From: Rhododendron vialii
Taxonomy: Eukaryota; Streptophyta; Magnoliopsida; Ericales; Ericaceae
DNA: 64,000 nt
NCBI RefSeq assembly: GCF_030253575.1
Contig: NC_080566.1
Coordinates: 31,655,001-31,719,000, forward strand
Direction: 5' to 3'
Part shown: positions 22,585 through 34,900 of the stretch, in pieces
How the letters are laid out: the number at the start of each line of letters is the position of its first letter
Numbering within the stretch: position 1 is the stretch's first letter
Translations under genes and position numbers: made by a program
The notes under the pieces: model-generated
What the model was told of the DNA's origin: nothing
Databases searched by the model: none
Seen by the model: only the letters and a program-made list of their open reading frames with translations

Positions 22585-22666
22585 ATGAGTTTTACCCAAA
22601 TATTTTCGAAAAAATCCAAAAAATTAGCTTTTGAATTTTTCGAAAATATTTGGGTAAAAGTCATAA
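22585..22666. repeat. Small inverted repeat
   Basis: Arms with ttttacccaaatattttcga and its reverse complement enclose a loop of about 20 bp. It follows the large palindrome by 19 bp. Confidence 0.8.
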
Positions 22667-22816
22667 TTTTTTACTTTTTTGATTCATCTCTTCGAGACGA
22701 ATTAATAATCCACAAAAGTTAAGTGCAAAACTAACAAACACGATTTTTTTTGAATAAAGGCAAAACATCCAAAACGCTTAGCCGAACCCTCAGAGAATGT
22801 TGGTGAAAAATGGAGT

Positions 22817-23228
22817 TGGGGGAGCTGCTGTCCCTTAAGGCAATGATATCCGATCGAGCAGCCTGCTATCTCAGCCAAGGGAGCCGTGCTCCGGTCTCGC
22901 TTCAATGATCGGAAACGTTCACTTCGTAGAGCTCGTCGAGTTGAACAAGTATGGATAAAATCAGCTCGATCGGATATCATTAAGTGCCTAATCGAAACCT
23001 TTTTGTCTTACAAAGAATGGATCCGAAACACTGGATCAAATCTACTAGAACCCATTATTGACAAGTTATATGTGTTCCAATCAAACACTGAATGATATCC
23101 GATCAAGCTGATTTTTTGCCTACTTGTTCAACTCGACAAGTTTTACGAAGTGAACGTTTTCGATCATCGGAGCAAAACTGGAGCGGAGCCCTCTCGGTCG
23201 GGACAGCAAGGGACAGCAGCTCCCCAAG
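22817..23228. repeat. Foldback element
   Basis: Outer arms have ggggagctgctgtccctt and its inverse. Inner arms have caatgatcggaaacgttcac, gtagagctcgtcgag, aaaatcagctcgatc and ggatatcattaagtgcc, mirrored at 23090-23175. The inner part is clearly related to the foldback at 19020-19456, while the outer parts differ. Confidence 0.85.
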
Positions 23229-23289
23229 TCCGTGAGAAATAGAGGAAAAAAGTACAAAATGGGCAGTTTAGTCATCGATAAATCAGATG

Positions 23290-23766
23290 ACTGATTTTAG
23301 AGAAATTTTTATATATCCCCGGTATAGTAGGTGGGGTGGTGTCCCCCTCCAATTCGTTTTCAATTTTTTGGCCATTTTCCGAATATACTTTGATGATCTG
23401 CTCTATTTAATTTTGTAGGGCTCGGCAAAAAATTAATCATGCGAAAAATCATGTTCATTGAATTTTAGTAGATATATGATTGGCACAAGTGAAAAATGCA
23501 AAATAAAAAATAAAAAATGGGTTCCGATTCAATGTGTTTTTTGATCCAATTTTTGTTTTTCTTCAAATTTTCATGTGTGTTGATCATGTATCTACTAAAG
23601 TCTAGTGAACATGATTTTTGACAAGATTAATGTTCTTGCCAAGCTCTACAAATTGATCAGATCCGATCATCAAAGTTAACTTGAAAAATGACCAAAAAAT
23701 TGAAAACAAACCGGAGGGGGACACCACCCCCTCCTATACCGGAGATATATGGTTTCTCCTGATTTT
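23290..23766. repeat. Foldback element
   Basis: Arms of about 200 bp: ccccggtatagtaggtgggg, tggtgtccccctcc, ttcaattttttggcca and tttgatgatctg on the left, each inverted on the right at 23640-23755. It lies 12 bp from the target duplication of the gypsy element. Confidence 0.85.
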
Positions 23767-23782
23767 ATACTTCCAAATGAAC

Positions 23783-24356
23783 TGACGCAGCGGAATTAAC
23801 AAAGAGATTAGTTGCGTACTAATCAAACGAATGATAGGTACTCGTAGCCACGAGCAGTTCTTGAATCTTCAAGAGAAAAAGACAAAGTCTGAATATTATT
23901 GATAATAATCTGCATAAACTCTAGGTTACAAACCCTTAAATAGGCTGAAACCCTAGAAACCCTAAAAATAAACTTGGAAAATAAAAAGCCCCAGAATTTG
24001 GGGCTTTTCCTAAAATTGAAAACGGGAAAGAAAAACAAGACTTTCCCAAAAAGAATCAACTTAAAAGGAATTACGGTCTAAGAGTTATTAACGAAACAAA
24101 TCTTTCCTAAAACAGCAAAATAACGCAATTGAATGCCTAAACGAAGGAATTAGGCCGAAAAGCACCATCGATCATCAACTTAGGGTTTACGAGTATTGAC
24201 CGGAGCGCGAAAATAAGTCAGCCCACCAAGTTTGGGCCTATTCCGAGCTCGTCCGAATTTAACCAATTTGGGTAATTTGAAATTAAACACCGTTTGGACT
24301 TTCGAGGCTTGGCTCGATCCAGCTGATCATGGAATTGGGCCTCCACGTGTTCTACA
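23783..24356 (-). repeat. 3' LTR of the gypsy element
   Basis: 574 bp, from tgacgcagcgg to ccacgtgttctaca. The C-terminal end of the integrase frame extends into it. Confidence 0.93.
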
Positions 24357-27300
24357 TCAGTCCCCTCTTCTTCGAAAGAACTCGACCTCGAGTTCAAGTC
24401 TGGATACAGCGGCTCCTCAGCATGATACTCAGATAAATCAGCAACATTAAAAACCTTTGAAATCTTCATGGAATCAGGAAGATCAATCACATAAGCATTG
24501 TCACCAATCTTCTTCAAAACTTCATACGGACCATACTTTCTGGGCTTTAGCTTGTTATAAGTTCCCACTGGAAACCGCTCCTTGCGCAAAAACACCATCA
24601 CAAAATCCCCTTCCTTGAACAATTTCTCACGCCTGTGTTTGTCTGCAGCCCTCTTGTATTTCGCATTAGTCTCAGTTAGCTTCTGTTTTACTTGCTCATG
24701 CACCTCTTGAGCCTGCTTAGCCATTGCCTCAGCTGCAACGCTAACCCCAGGTCCTCGAGAAAACTGAACCAAGTCCACCACATGCTTTGGAGGGGTCACA
24801 TACACCAAAGAAAAAGGTGATTTTCCTGTGGCACTGTGAACTGCGCTATTGAAAGCAAACTCAGCCTGCGATAGAGCATAATCTCACTGTTTCGGCTTGT
24901 CCCCACAAATACTGCGAATCAAATTTCCCAAACTCCGATTAGTCACCTCAGTTTGGCCATCAGTTTGTGGATGTGCAGTAGAGCTCCTTTTCAGCGATGT
25001 ACCGAACATCTTCCACAAAGTTACCCAAAAATGGCTAAGAAACTTCACATCACGATCAGAAGTAAGGGACTGTGGCACCCCATGCAAACGCACCACCTCA
25101 CGGAAAAACAAACGTGCCACATGAGAAGCATCAGATGTTTTTCGGCAAGCAATAAAGTGCACCATCTTCGAAAACCTGTCCACCACCACAAACACAGAAT
25201 CTACTCCTCGTTGAGTACGAGGTAGACCCAGCACGAAATCCATCGACAAGTCCTCCCAAATGCTATTAGGAACAGGCAAAGGCGTGTAAAGACCAGTGTT
25301 TTGGGACTGACCTTTAGACACTTGACAAGTGTAGCACTTCCTTACAAAATTCCCAGCATCTCGCTTCAACTGAGGCCAATAATATCGTTCCTCCAAACTG
25401 GCCACAGTTTTATCCCTCCCTAAGTGACCACTTAATCCTCCACCATGTAAGTCTCGGATTAAGCTTTCCCTTAAGGAAGACTTTGGAATACACAAGCGAT
25501 TGCCTCGAAACAAATACCCATCAGTAATATGGAAATCACTCATAGGCCGATTTTGCATACATACATCCCAAATATCTTTAAAGTCATCATCCTCTGGGTA
25601 CAGCTCCTTCAGAAATTCAAAGCCCACAATCTCATGTGCTAAGGTCACCAATAGATCGGCTCGACGACTCAAAGCATCAGCCACACGATTTGTTACCTCA
25701 GACTTATGTCGAATAGTAAAAGGAAATTTCTGCAAAAACGTCGCCCAACGCACGCGCATACTATCCAGCTTCTTCTGACTATTGATAAATTTCAGCGCCT
25801 GATGATCAGTATACAAAACAAACTCCCTTTGAATCAGATAATGTTCCCAATGTTTGAGAGCGCGCACCACAGCATAGAATTCCTGATCATATGTACTCCA
25901 CTTCTGCCTTGCTTCACTTAACTTCTCACTAAAGAAAGCCATCGGCCTTTTTTCTTGGGACAGTACAGCCCAATACCAATCCCACTAGCATTGCACTCAA
26001 CTTCGAAAATCTTTTCAAAGCTAGGTAGTGCCAAAACCGGCGTAGTGCATAGCTTCTCCTTAATCACTGTAAAGTTCTTCTCTGCTTCATCTCCCCATAA
26101 GAACTTGCCTTTCTTCAAACACTCAGTGATCGGTGCCACAATAGAACTGAAATTCCGAATAAAACGCCGATAGAAAGTGGCCAACCCATGGAAGCTTCGA
26201 ACCTCAGTAACAGATTTCGGCGTTGGCCAGTCACGAATGGCTCGAACCTTATCTTCATCCACATGAATCCCATCAGAACTAACCACATAACCCAAGAACA
26301 ATAAGTTGTTAGTCAAGAAACTGCACTTCTTAAGTTGAATGTACAACTTATTTTCTTGCAGCACCATCAACACTTGGCGCACGTGCTCCACGTGCTCCTC
26401 CTCGGACTTACTATAGATCAGTATGTCGTCGAAATAAACGACAACAAACTTTCCAGTAAAAGGGCGCAAAATCTGATTCATAATTCGCATAAAAGTGCTT
26501 GGCGCATTAGAAAGGCCGAATGGCATAACCAGCCACTCGTAAAGGCCATCCTTAGTTTTGAACACTGTCTTCCACTCATCGCCCGGTTGGATACGAATCT
26601 GATGGTACCCACTTCGTAGATCGATTTTTGAAAACCACTTCGACCCATACAACATATCCAGCATATCATCCAAACGCGGAATAGGAAACCTGTACTTGAT
26701 GGTAATCTTGTTAATAGCTCGACTATCAACACACATACGCCAACTACCATCCTTCTTTGGTGTTAACAAAGCCGGCACACCACAAGGACTCAGACTCTCT
26801 CGGATATGCCCTTTCTGGAATAGCTCTTCTACCTTTTCTCTCAGGATCTCATTCTCTTTAGGACTCATACGATAATGTGGTAAGTTGGGCAAACTTGCCC
26901 CAGGCACCAAATCAATCTGATGCTGAATATCCCTCATGGGAGGGAGTTCATTAGGCACATCATCAGTAACCAGCTCCTCAAACTCTTCCAGTAACGGTTG
27001 TATCTGTTTAGGCACTGAAATCACTGCCTCATTCACTCCGTGCACAACCAACGATTTTACCACCATTGCATAAACCTGTTCAGACTCTTTCAAACCTGCA
27101 ACAAACTCAGCTTCGGAACTAGCAATGGTTAAAAACGAGGACCCCTCTACTTTAGAAGGCTTGACAGACACCTTATGATTGGTGGGTACCATAACAACCT
27201 TATGGGACTCCCAATTAAAACAGTAAGTGTTGTCACGACCCTTATAAACAACGTCTACATCAAACTGCCAGGGTCTATCTAACAGCACATGACTAGCATC

Positions 27301-28893
27301 CATCTCAATAACATCACAAGTAACTTCAGCTCTATAAAATTTCCCAATTGAAAGAGGAAGTTTACAGATTTGAGTTACCTTCACCGTGGGGCCCTTTTTG
27401 ATCCACCCAATGCTGTAAGGCGCGGGATGGGGTTCCGTCGACAACTTCAAATACTCCACTAGTCTCCTTGCCACAAAATTCTCGCAACTCCCACTATCCA
27501 CAATTAAATCACAAACTTTCTGGTTGACTGAACAACGCGATCGAAATATGCTATGACGTTGGCTAGAACCCTCCGATTTTGGCGCAAACAGCACCCGTTG
27601 AACCACACAATTGACCCGTTCCCCATCTTCCTCGGCATAATCCACATCATCAAGATCATTCTCAGAATCTTCTTCAATATGCCCATCTTCCTCTACCAGG
27701 CCCACCTTCCTATCTGGGCATGCGTTAGACAAGTGACCGGGTTTGTTACACCGAAAGCACTTGTCACCCCTCGGTTTGGCATAAGGGTTCGGATCCTTGG
27801 CCACGTTTCTGTTGTTAGAGCTACCCGCCTGGTTAGGTCCTCCAAACTTCGTTCCACCACCAGCAACACCCTTTGATTGAAACGTTGGAACCACTGGAAC
27901 CGCATGCTACTTTTCCTTCCCCCTTTCAGAAGAGGGAACAAACGACTCCCCTGGACCTCGGCGGAATCCCGAAGTGGTCGGTTTACGCTCAAACTGCTCA
28001 GCCTTCAAAGCTAGGTTATAGGCTTCCTCAACATCCCACACAACCTGCATCCCAATTTTCTCTTGAATTGAAGGCTTCAATCCATTTATATATCTAGCTA
28101 CGCGCTGACCTTCGGTCTCATTCAGATTATTACGATCTGAAAGTCGACTAAATTCAGTCATGTAGTCAAACACAGATTTAGATCCCTGCGAACAGTTTTG
28201 ATATGACCGGAATAGATGTTGATCATAATCAGGCGGCAAGAATCTTTCCATCATCAGTTGCTTCATCCGGCGCCATGTCCTCACAGGCTCTTTTCCCTGC
28301 CTGTACCGTTTCGTTTGTAACTGATCCCACCAAACTGCAGCGCCGCTCTTCAACTTGTAGGCGACCAACTTCACCTGTTTGGTCTCAGAAACCTCCATCA
28401 TATTAAGGAATCTCTCAACCTCAGAAAGCCAGTCAAGAAAATCCTCAATATGCAGATTACCGTTGAACGTGGGAAGATCCACCTTCACTTTGTAATCATC
28501 AAACCACTGTTGTTGCCGTGCTGGACGGCGTCCTCCTTGTACCTCTTCTTCATCTTCAGGTTCAGAATCTTCGGTATCAGCACGATGACGAAGGTTCCTT
28601 GCAACCCGTCGATCACCGGGTGGGCCTCGGGCAAATCCTTCAGCGCGCTCCCGATCCTGGTTACGAGGTTGACGATGGGCAAACCCCACCGCGCGTTCCT
28701 CCTCAACCCTTTCTGGCCTTCGGCGATTTTGTAGAGTCAACTCCTGCAGCAACTCACGGATCTGAGCGAATTGAGTGTGAGTATCCTGACGGATCTCGGT
28801 TAATTGTGCCTGTTGATCCTCCACCATCCTCCTTAGGTCAGTAAGCCCACGACCAACGTCAATGGGTGTGTCTTCTTCTGTGTTTGGTGCCAT
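24218..28893 (-). pseudogene. Gypsy gag-pol polyprotein, interrupted
   Basis: The frame begins at the ATG at 28893. Gag shows [19 protein letters not shown] and [12 protein letters not shown] at 27907-27909 stops it, after which the same frame continues with a [14 protein letters not shown] zinc knuckle, a protease site ([13 protein letters not shown]), and RT with [13 protein letters not shown] and YFDDILIYS. Near 25967-25977 a missing base shifts the frame at the start of RNase H. Then come the RNase H block (YTDHQALKF), the HHCC zinc finger of integrase ([18 protein letters not shown]), and its catalytic core ([18 protein letters not shown]). A TGA at 24884-24886 precedes the C-terminal part ([16 protein letters not shown]). 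I see no chromodomain. The frame ends in the LTR. Confidence 0.93.
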
Positions 28894-28911
28894 CGAACCA
28901 GGCAAAACCTG

Positions 28912-28923
28912 GCTCTGATACCA
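28912..28923 (-). other. Primer-binding site (initiator tRNA-Met)
   Basis: On the minus strand TGGTATCAGAGC, two bases inside the 5' LTR, is complementary to the 3' end of plant initiator tRNA-Met, the common primer for plant LTR retrotransposons. Confidence 0.93.
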
Positions 28924-28925
28924 CT

Positions 28926-29496
28926 TGACGCAGCGGAATTAACAAAGAGATTAGTTGCGTACTAATCAAACGAATGATAGGTACTCGTAGCCACGAGCAG
29001 TTCTTGAATCTTCAAGAGAAAAAGACAAAGTCTGAATATTATTGATAATAATCTGCATAAACTCTAGGTTACAAACCCTTAAATAGGCTGAAACCCTAGA
29101 AACCCTAAAAATAAACTTGGAAAATAAAAAGCCCCAGAATTTGGGGCTTTTCCTAAAATTGAAAACGGGAAAGAAAAACAAGACTTTCCCAAAAAGAATC
29201 AACTTAAAAGGAATTACGGTCTAAGAGTTATTAACGAAACAAATCTTTCCTAAAACAGCAAAATAACGCAATTGAATGCCTAAACGAAGGAATTAGGCCG
29301 AAAAGCACCATCGATCATCAACTTAGGGTTTACGAGTATTGACCGGAGCGCGAAAATAAGTCAGCCCACCAAGTTTGGGCCTATTCCGAGCTCGTCCGAA
29401 TTTAACCAATTTGGGTAATCTGAAATTAAACACCGTTTGGACTTTCGAGGCTTGGCTCGGTCCAGCTGATCATGGAATTGGGCCTCCACGTGTTCA
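28926..29496 (-). repeat. 5' LTR of the gypsy element
   Basis: 571 bp, nearly identical to 23783-24356. It lacks three bases next to its outer end and differs at two other positions. Confidence 0.93.
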
Positions 29497-29501
29497 TGAA
29501 C

Positions 29502-30249
29502 AATTCGATTTGCTGTTTTATGATTGGATATATAGAAATTGGATTGGAGCTGCGTTCAAATATACTTCCTCTGTCCCATTTTCATTGTCCATTATTCTTT
29601 TTGTTTCTTTTGTGTTTATTGCCTATATCTTTAGATCGATAATGTTTTTCATAATTTTGACAACTTTGTATTTTAGAAAAAATTGAAATCTATCAAATAA
29701 GATCCACATTGCATATTTTTGGAGATTTACATTGAAAGATATAAGCAATTGAAAACTGACACAAATATAAAAAACGAACGACCAAAATGAGATGGATTTT
29801 TTCAGTAGGACCGTTCTTCCTCATTCTCAGTTCTCGTTGTATGTTTTTGTTCTTAACCTTTGCTCTCGTGAATCTTAGGATTTAGGAGTACTGATTTTTT
29901 TTTTTTTAACAACTGAACAATGGAGAAGACAATTTGAGAATCACCTAAAATAATTTTTGACATTCTCATTTTTATTTGAAGAGATGCTAAATTACCCTCG
30001 ACACTCTCATGAAAAAACTTCCCTTGAAATGTCTAACCAACGACTTACCCCCCAAAAAACAAAAAATTTCTAACCAACGATAATATGGTCGAAAAGCCTT
30101 AGAATCTATTTTTAGATTTTACCCCTACAACAGCTCTGATGCAAACTTTATTAGTAATAATTTATTTTGGTTACTCAATATTTATAGCCTTGCATTTTTG
30201 TTCGAAGAAAATGTTATATACACCCTTGCCAACCACACCTCCAACCCTA
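29502..30249. other. Spacer with a Stowaway-like remnant
   Basis: At 29565-29795 the sequence acttcctctgtcccattttc and the inverted ccaaaatgagatggat recall Stowaway-type MITE ends, with decay. The rest is AT-rich without a gene. Confidence 0.4.
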
Positions 30250-30500
30250 CCTACAAGGCTACAATTACGGCTGTAAACGAACCGAGTAGCTCGTGAGCTC
30301 AAGCTTGGTTCGTGTTCGACAAAAGCTCGGCTTGTTAAGGGCGGCTGAGCTTGATTAAAGAGACCTATTTAGTAAATGATTAAGCTTAGCTTGTGAAGGG
30401 CTCCGCTCATTAAAGCTCGAGCCGAGTTTGAACTTGAGTTTTTGGCAGCCGAGCTCGACAAAGCTCGGCTCTGTTCGACTCGTTTAAACCCCTACCCACA
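30250..30500. mobile_element. hAT-type MITE (gctcg-rich)
   Basis: The ends ggctgtaaacgaaccgag and ctcgtttaaacccct are roughly inverted, and the body repeats agctcg and gagctcg motifs in both orientations, as in common plant hAT MITEs. The target duplication is unclear. Confidence 0.55.
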
Positions 30501-30585
30501 ACCCTCTCACATATATACGAGACCAACATATACAATTGTGTGGCCCATAGTACATGATGGGGTCACACATGAGCAATGGTAGGTA

Positions 30586-31260
30586 CAGTGGCGGACCTAG
30601 GAATTTGACATAGCGGGGGCATGAATTTTTTTTGTTACGCCGTAATATGTGAGTTACAGTTAAACACATTCACACCAAAATAATTTTAGCATTCATGATA
30701 TGTAATAATTTAAAAGTATATATGCATTTTAATAACAAGCTACTTCGGCAAATTTGTGCACCTCAACTATATGTGTTAAAACAAAATTATCACATGTTCA
30801 TCATCTATTTTCCTATTATTAACTCTACAAATACAAGTTTCGGGGACCAAAACTGTAAAAATACAATGTGTAGGTTCATATTGAGTACTACACAAATGAT
30901 TAAAGACGTTGGAAAGTGAGGAAAATCTTGGTTGTGAAAGAGTTTTAGTGGATTTTGAAAAAAAAAAAAAGGCACTACGCGCTACGCACCAAACTTAAAA
31001 AACAAAATTTGCGCACTACGCACCAAAAAAGGCTAGTGGGGCAATAAAAAATAGACTTTGGGGAGTGGGGGAATCCAACTCTCGCCATTTATTCCTTGAA
31101 GAAGCCAAGAAGGTTGCTTTCCATTGCACCAAACTTCAACTGATTGTACACATTAGCATATATAACATATATATATACACACAAAAAGTCGGGAATTTTT
31201 TTTTAAAAATAAAGGCATGGGGGACATGACCCCACGCACCTTATAATGGGTCCGCCCCTA
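30586..31260. mobile_element. Non-autonomous hAT element with intact target duplication
   Basis: Ends cagtggcggacc and ggtccgccccta form the TIR. The 8-bp direct repeat GGTAGGTA flanks it exactly (30578-30585 and 31261-31268), as expected for hAT insertion. The 675-bp body has no long frame. Confidence 0.88.
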
Positions 31261-31776
31261 GGTAGGTAGCCTGAAAATATCACTGAAAGGGAAACCAGTA
31301 GTTTAGATGACTTGATGTTTGGGCTTCACACATCAAAATGAATCTCAATCATTGATTTCACTTTCGGGAAAGAGAAAAACTTTTTTACGGCTTCTCGCAA
31401 TCTCACTTGTGCGTTTCGGCAATCAACGGTTGAGATACGATTTTAAACTATTATCGATAAAATATATTTTTTACCATTAATAATTTATCTTTAATCTGAA
31501 TAATCCAAAACACTTTTAAACGGCCGAGATTAGTCTCCGTAAATTTTTTTTACGAAAGGCCCTGTTAAAATTTTTTTCTCTTCAGAGTAATATTTCGGGG
31601 TACATAGAATTACGGGGGTCACGCATATGCGAACGAGGCGTGGCTGGTGGATGGATAATCAGAGTTCGCTTTACAGGGGGCTCGTTGAGTATGGGACGAA
31701 AAAGACTGCCAAAAACCACTTCTGCGTAAAGAAGATGAACTCTTCAATTTATGAAGGAAATTACTGGCCGCGTGTG

Positions 31777-31822
<46 letters not shown>

Positions 31823-31924
31823 AGTGGCATTTGGCGAAGAAGAAGAAGAAGAAGACCGGCAATTTCAAACCCAGTTGCTGGTTTTTCTGAAAGGGGTTGA
31901 CCTCAATTCCTGCAAAAGAAGATC
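31261..31924. promoter_or_regulatory. Upstream region and 5' UTR of the transpeptidase gene
   Basis: It precedes the inferred start codon at 31925. A (CT)n tract lies at 31779-31819 and a GAA run at about 31838-31855; pyrimidine tracts are common in plant core promoters and leaders. I cannot place the TATA box or transcription start with confidence. Confidence 0.4.
31779..31819. repeat. (CT)n microsatellite in the leader
   Basis: About 20 CT units, about 105 bp upstream of the inferred start codon. Confidence 0.9.
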
Positions 31925-34900
31925 ATGCCATGTAAGTGATTTTCTATTGACATTTGGAAAAAGAAAGTTCAAAGAAAGTGTTACAAATTCCACTGTCTTC
32001 TTTTCCTACAAGTATTGGAAAAGATAGCTAAGAAGATCTCAAGTGAATAGGCATATTGCTTTTTCTGGTAATTTACTATTTCATTGGCTTTAATGATTAT
32101 CAAAATGAACGTAGAAATTGAATAAAGAGCAAGGGATATTCATGGGTTCAAATTTAGATAAATAATTGTGGCATATAATTTTTCTGGGGAGTTTTGAATA
32201 GGGTAATTTGCACTTACACCCCTGTACTATCACCAATTTGAAGATACACCCACTTTTACTTCAAATTTAAGCACTAAGTGCTTAAATTTTAAGTACAAGG
32301 GGTGTATCTTTGAATCGGTGATAGTACAGGGGGTGTAAGTGCAAATTTCCCTTTTGAATATTTGTACATAAAATGTAACCAAGTTTGAGCCTGATAACTA
32401 GACATTAATAGTTTGTGTTTTCAACGATTTAAAGTGTCAAAATTTGAATGTGATCTACCAGCTTTTGGAATTACTTCAACGCATTTAGGCGAGATTGTGT
32501 TTATGGGAGAGAAATAACTTTAATATTAAGCACACATAAATTACTGAACTTGATGAATCAAGGAAAAGAGGAAAATACTTTCTAGAAGTGGCTCATGTTC
32601 AGAATATGGAAAGATACTGCTGCAAACATCGATAAGTACCGAAAAGATTTGGAAGAAATTTCTGAAAGTGGGAGCCAAGATACCACTATCTGAACCTCGA
32701 GGGGGTGGGGGACTAGTATTTGTGGGAATAGGCGCCAACTCTGATATTGGGCCGAAGTTGATATATCTTTGGTCGAGTTGTTGGTGCATACAGTTTTCAC
32801 CAATAGGGAGATGGGTGCGTAAATGAAGTTTTGGACACATAAAACCAGTTAGTAGGAGAACGTTAATTGGACCCAAGGTGTTACTGCGTTCTGATATTCA
32901 AGTCCACAACAAGTACGTTGTTAAGATACTTAAAAGCTGGTTTTGGAGCTTATTCTGGAGCTTCCCGGATCTGGAAATCCGAAGAAAGCATCGGCTTTTC
33001 TAGCCTTGAAATGGATACGGCAGTGCCAAAGCAATAGAAGTTGATAATTGTTCTTCCTTTTGGACTTTTGAAGCTCTTGATTGCCTTCAATATACTATTA
33101 GGGAACTAGACTCACTGACCTTGATATATATTTTTTTTTTGGAAAAGGGCGTTATTATAAAGGGACCAAGCCCAAAAACCTCTAGGAAATAGCCTTGAGC
33201 ACGAAGACAACTAACAACCAGAGCTCACCCAAAAACCTCTAGGAAATAGCCTTGAGCACATAGCATCGGTTTGGTTTGGCGTTATTATAAAGGGACCAAG
33301 CCCAAAAACCTCTAGGAAATAGCCTTGAGCACAAAGACAACTAACAACCAGAACTCACCCAAAAGACAAACTAAACCTGGAAAAACTATACATCAACAGC
33401 AGGCTCTACCTGAAAAGCAAACTGAGTATCAACTAGACATCAAAATTCAAAACTGGAACTAAGGGCAGAATTTACAAAAAAATGAACTCAGGAAGACCCC
33501 AGGCCATGCCAAGGCAGACATTATCCACTGACTTGGGCATTTTCCGCCAAGATAGAACACAAGCTTTTACCTCCTCCGTCACCTGGCCAACAACAAAATC
33601 TGCCTCACGGCCAGTCTGTTGAAAGACACGACCATTTCTTTTCTTCCAGATATAATAAATGGATGCAGCCAAGGAAAGTTTGAAAAGAAAAGAACGAATT
33701 GTCCCTTGATTGCAGAATTGAGAGCCCCACAAAACAGCAGAGTTAAGATCATGAGCAGAAGAAGGGATGCCACATATGGTCCTGACACTAAGCCAGACCT
33801 GAGAAGCATACTGACATTCAAAGAAGATATGGCCATTGGATTCAGTCCTCCAGTATACAATGTACAGCTTCTATCATTTAGGATCCCCCGTGCCACTAAT
33901 CTGTCTCTAGTGGCCAAATGCCCCAAAATACCCACCCATAAAAGTAAGGACCAACGAGGAACAAATCTCTGATGCCACACAACATGGAACCAACAACCAA
34001 ATGACCTTATCCACTTCCTCTTGATTAGACAAAAGATCTAAGGGAGTATTTGCAATAATTTCTCTAACAATACCATTCCTACTATGGGGCCAACGCCACC
34101 CACCATCAACAATAATGGAACATACCTTGGCATTGAGGGACCTTCCAAGGTTGAAAGCCACCCTATCACCATATTTTTTGAATAACGGACCGAGGGAATG
34201 CCAATTATCCAGCCATAGGAAAGTGTCCAAACTATTACCAACCTTGGACTGAATGAACTGTTGACCTTATCCACTGACCTTCATGTTGTTTGCTCTTTGC
34301 AGCTCTTTTGTCAACATGGCCCACCATAACACTTCTCTTCTTTTCACTATTGTCATTCATGTCAAGTGCTAGTAATCCTTCCGCATTCAATTCTTCTAGA
34401 CGAGAGGTAGTCACAGCACGTCGAGGTGTAGTTGCCGCTGATGATGGTCGATGTTCCAGAATTGGGAGGGATGTTCTTCGGGAAGGAGGTCACGCTGTTG
34501 ATGCATCAGTAGCTGTTGCTCTGTGCTTAGGTGTTGTGAGCCCAGCTTCAAGCGGCATCGGTGGAGGTGCATTCATGCTTATCAGGTTAGCCGATGGAAC
34601 AACACAGGCCCTTGACATGAGAGAAACTGCACCTATAAAAGCTTCAGAGGTACTCAATATGGGTGCTATCTACCCCCTTTTGTTAGTTTTCTTCTCTTTT
34701 TTTTGACGTTGCACCCAAACCTAATGCATGATCATTGAGGCTCTCTTAGTGTATATTGTTTGGATATATTTTTTTGGTTTTGGGTTGGAGCCTTTGAGGC
34801 CAAATGCGTTAACCAGTATAAAATTTAGGTGAAAAACCAAGGAGTTTCACTAATAAGGACCCTTTTGTAGTTATTTTCCAGGCAACTATCATATTCTCCC

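Larger units (their letters stand above)
23778..29501 (-). mobile_element. Ty3/gypsy LTR retrotransposon, complete but coding-defective
   Basis: The 5714-bp element (23783-29496) reads on the minus strand and is flanked by the 5-bp duplication TGAAC (23778-23782 and 29497-29501). Both LTRs start TG and end CA in plus-strand reading. It has a primer-binding site, a polypurine tract (aagaagagggga, just inside the left LTR), and gag, protease, RT, RNase H and integrase regions in gypsy order. The LTRs differ by two substitutions and one 3-bp indel, so insertion is recent. Two stops and one frameshift interrupt the polyprotein. Confidence 0.95.

Noticed and set aside
23823..24059. A 78-residue frame repeated identically at 28966-29202
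   Set aside because: Both copies lie at the same place in the two LTRs of the gypsy element; the identity reflects the LTRs, not a gene.
24232..28844. Many plus-strand frames across 24.2-28.8 kb
   Set aside because: They are shadows of the minus-strand gag-pol frame.
34290..34358. A transpeptidase start at TTG 34290
   Set aside because: It is not ATG, it lies before a good acceptor (AG at 34301-34302), and an upstream ATG exon joins in phase to the same frame.
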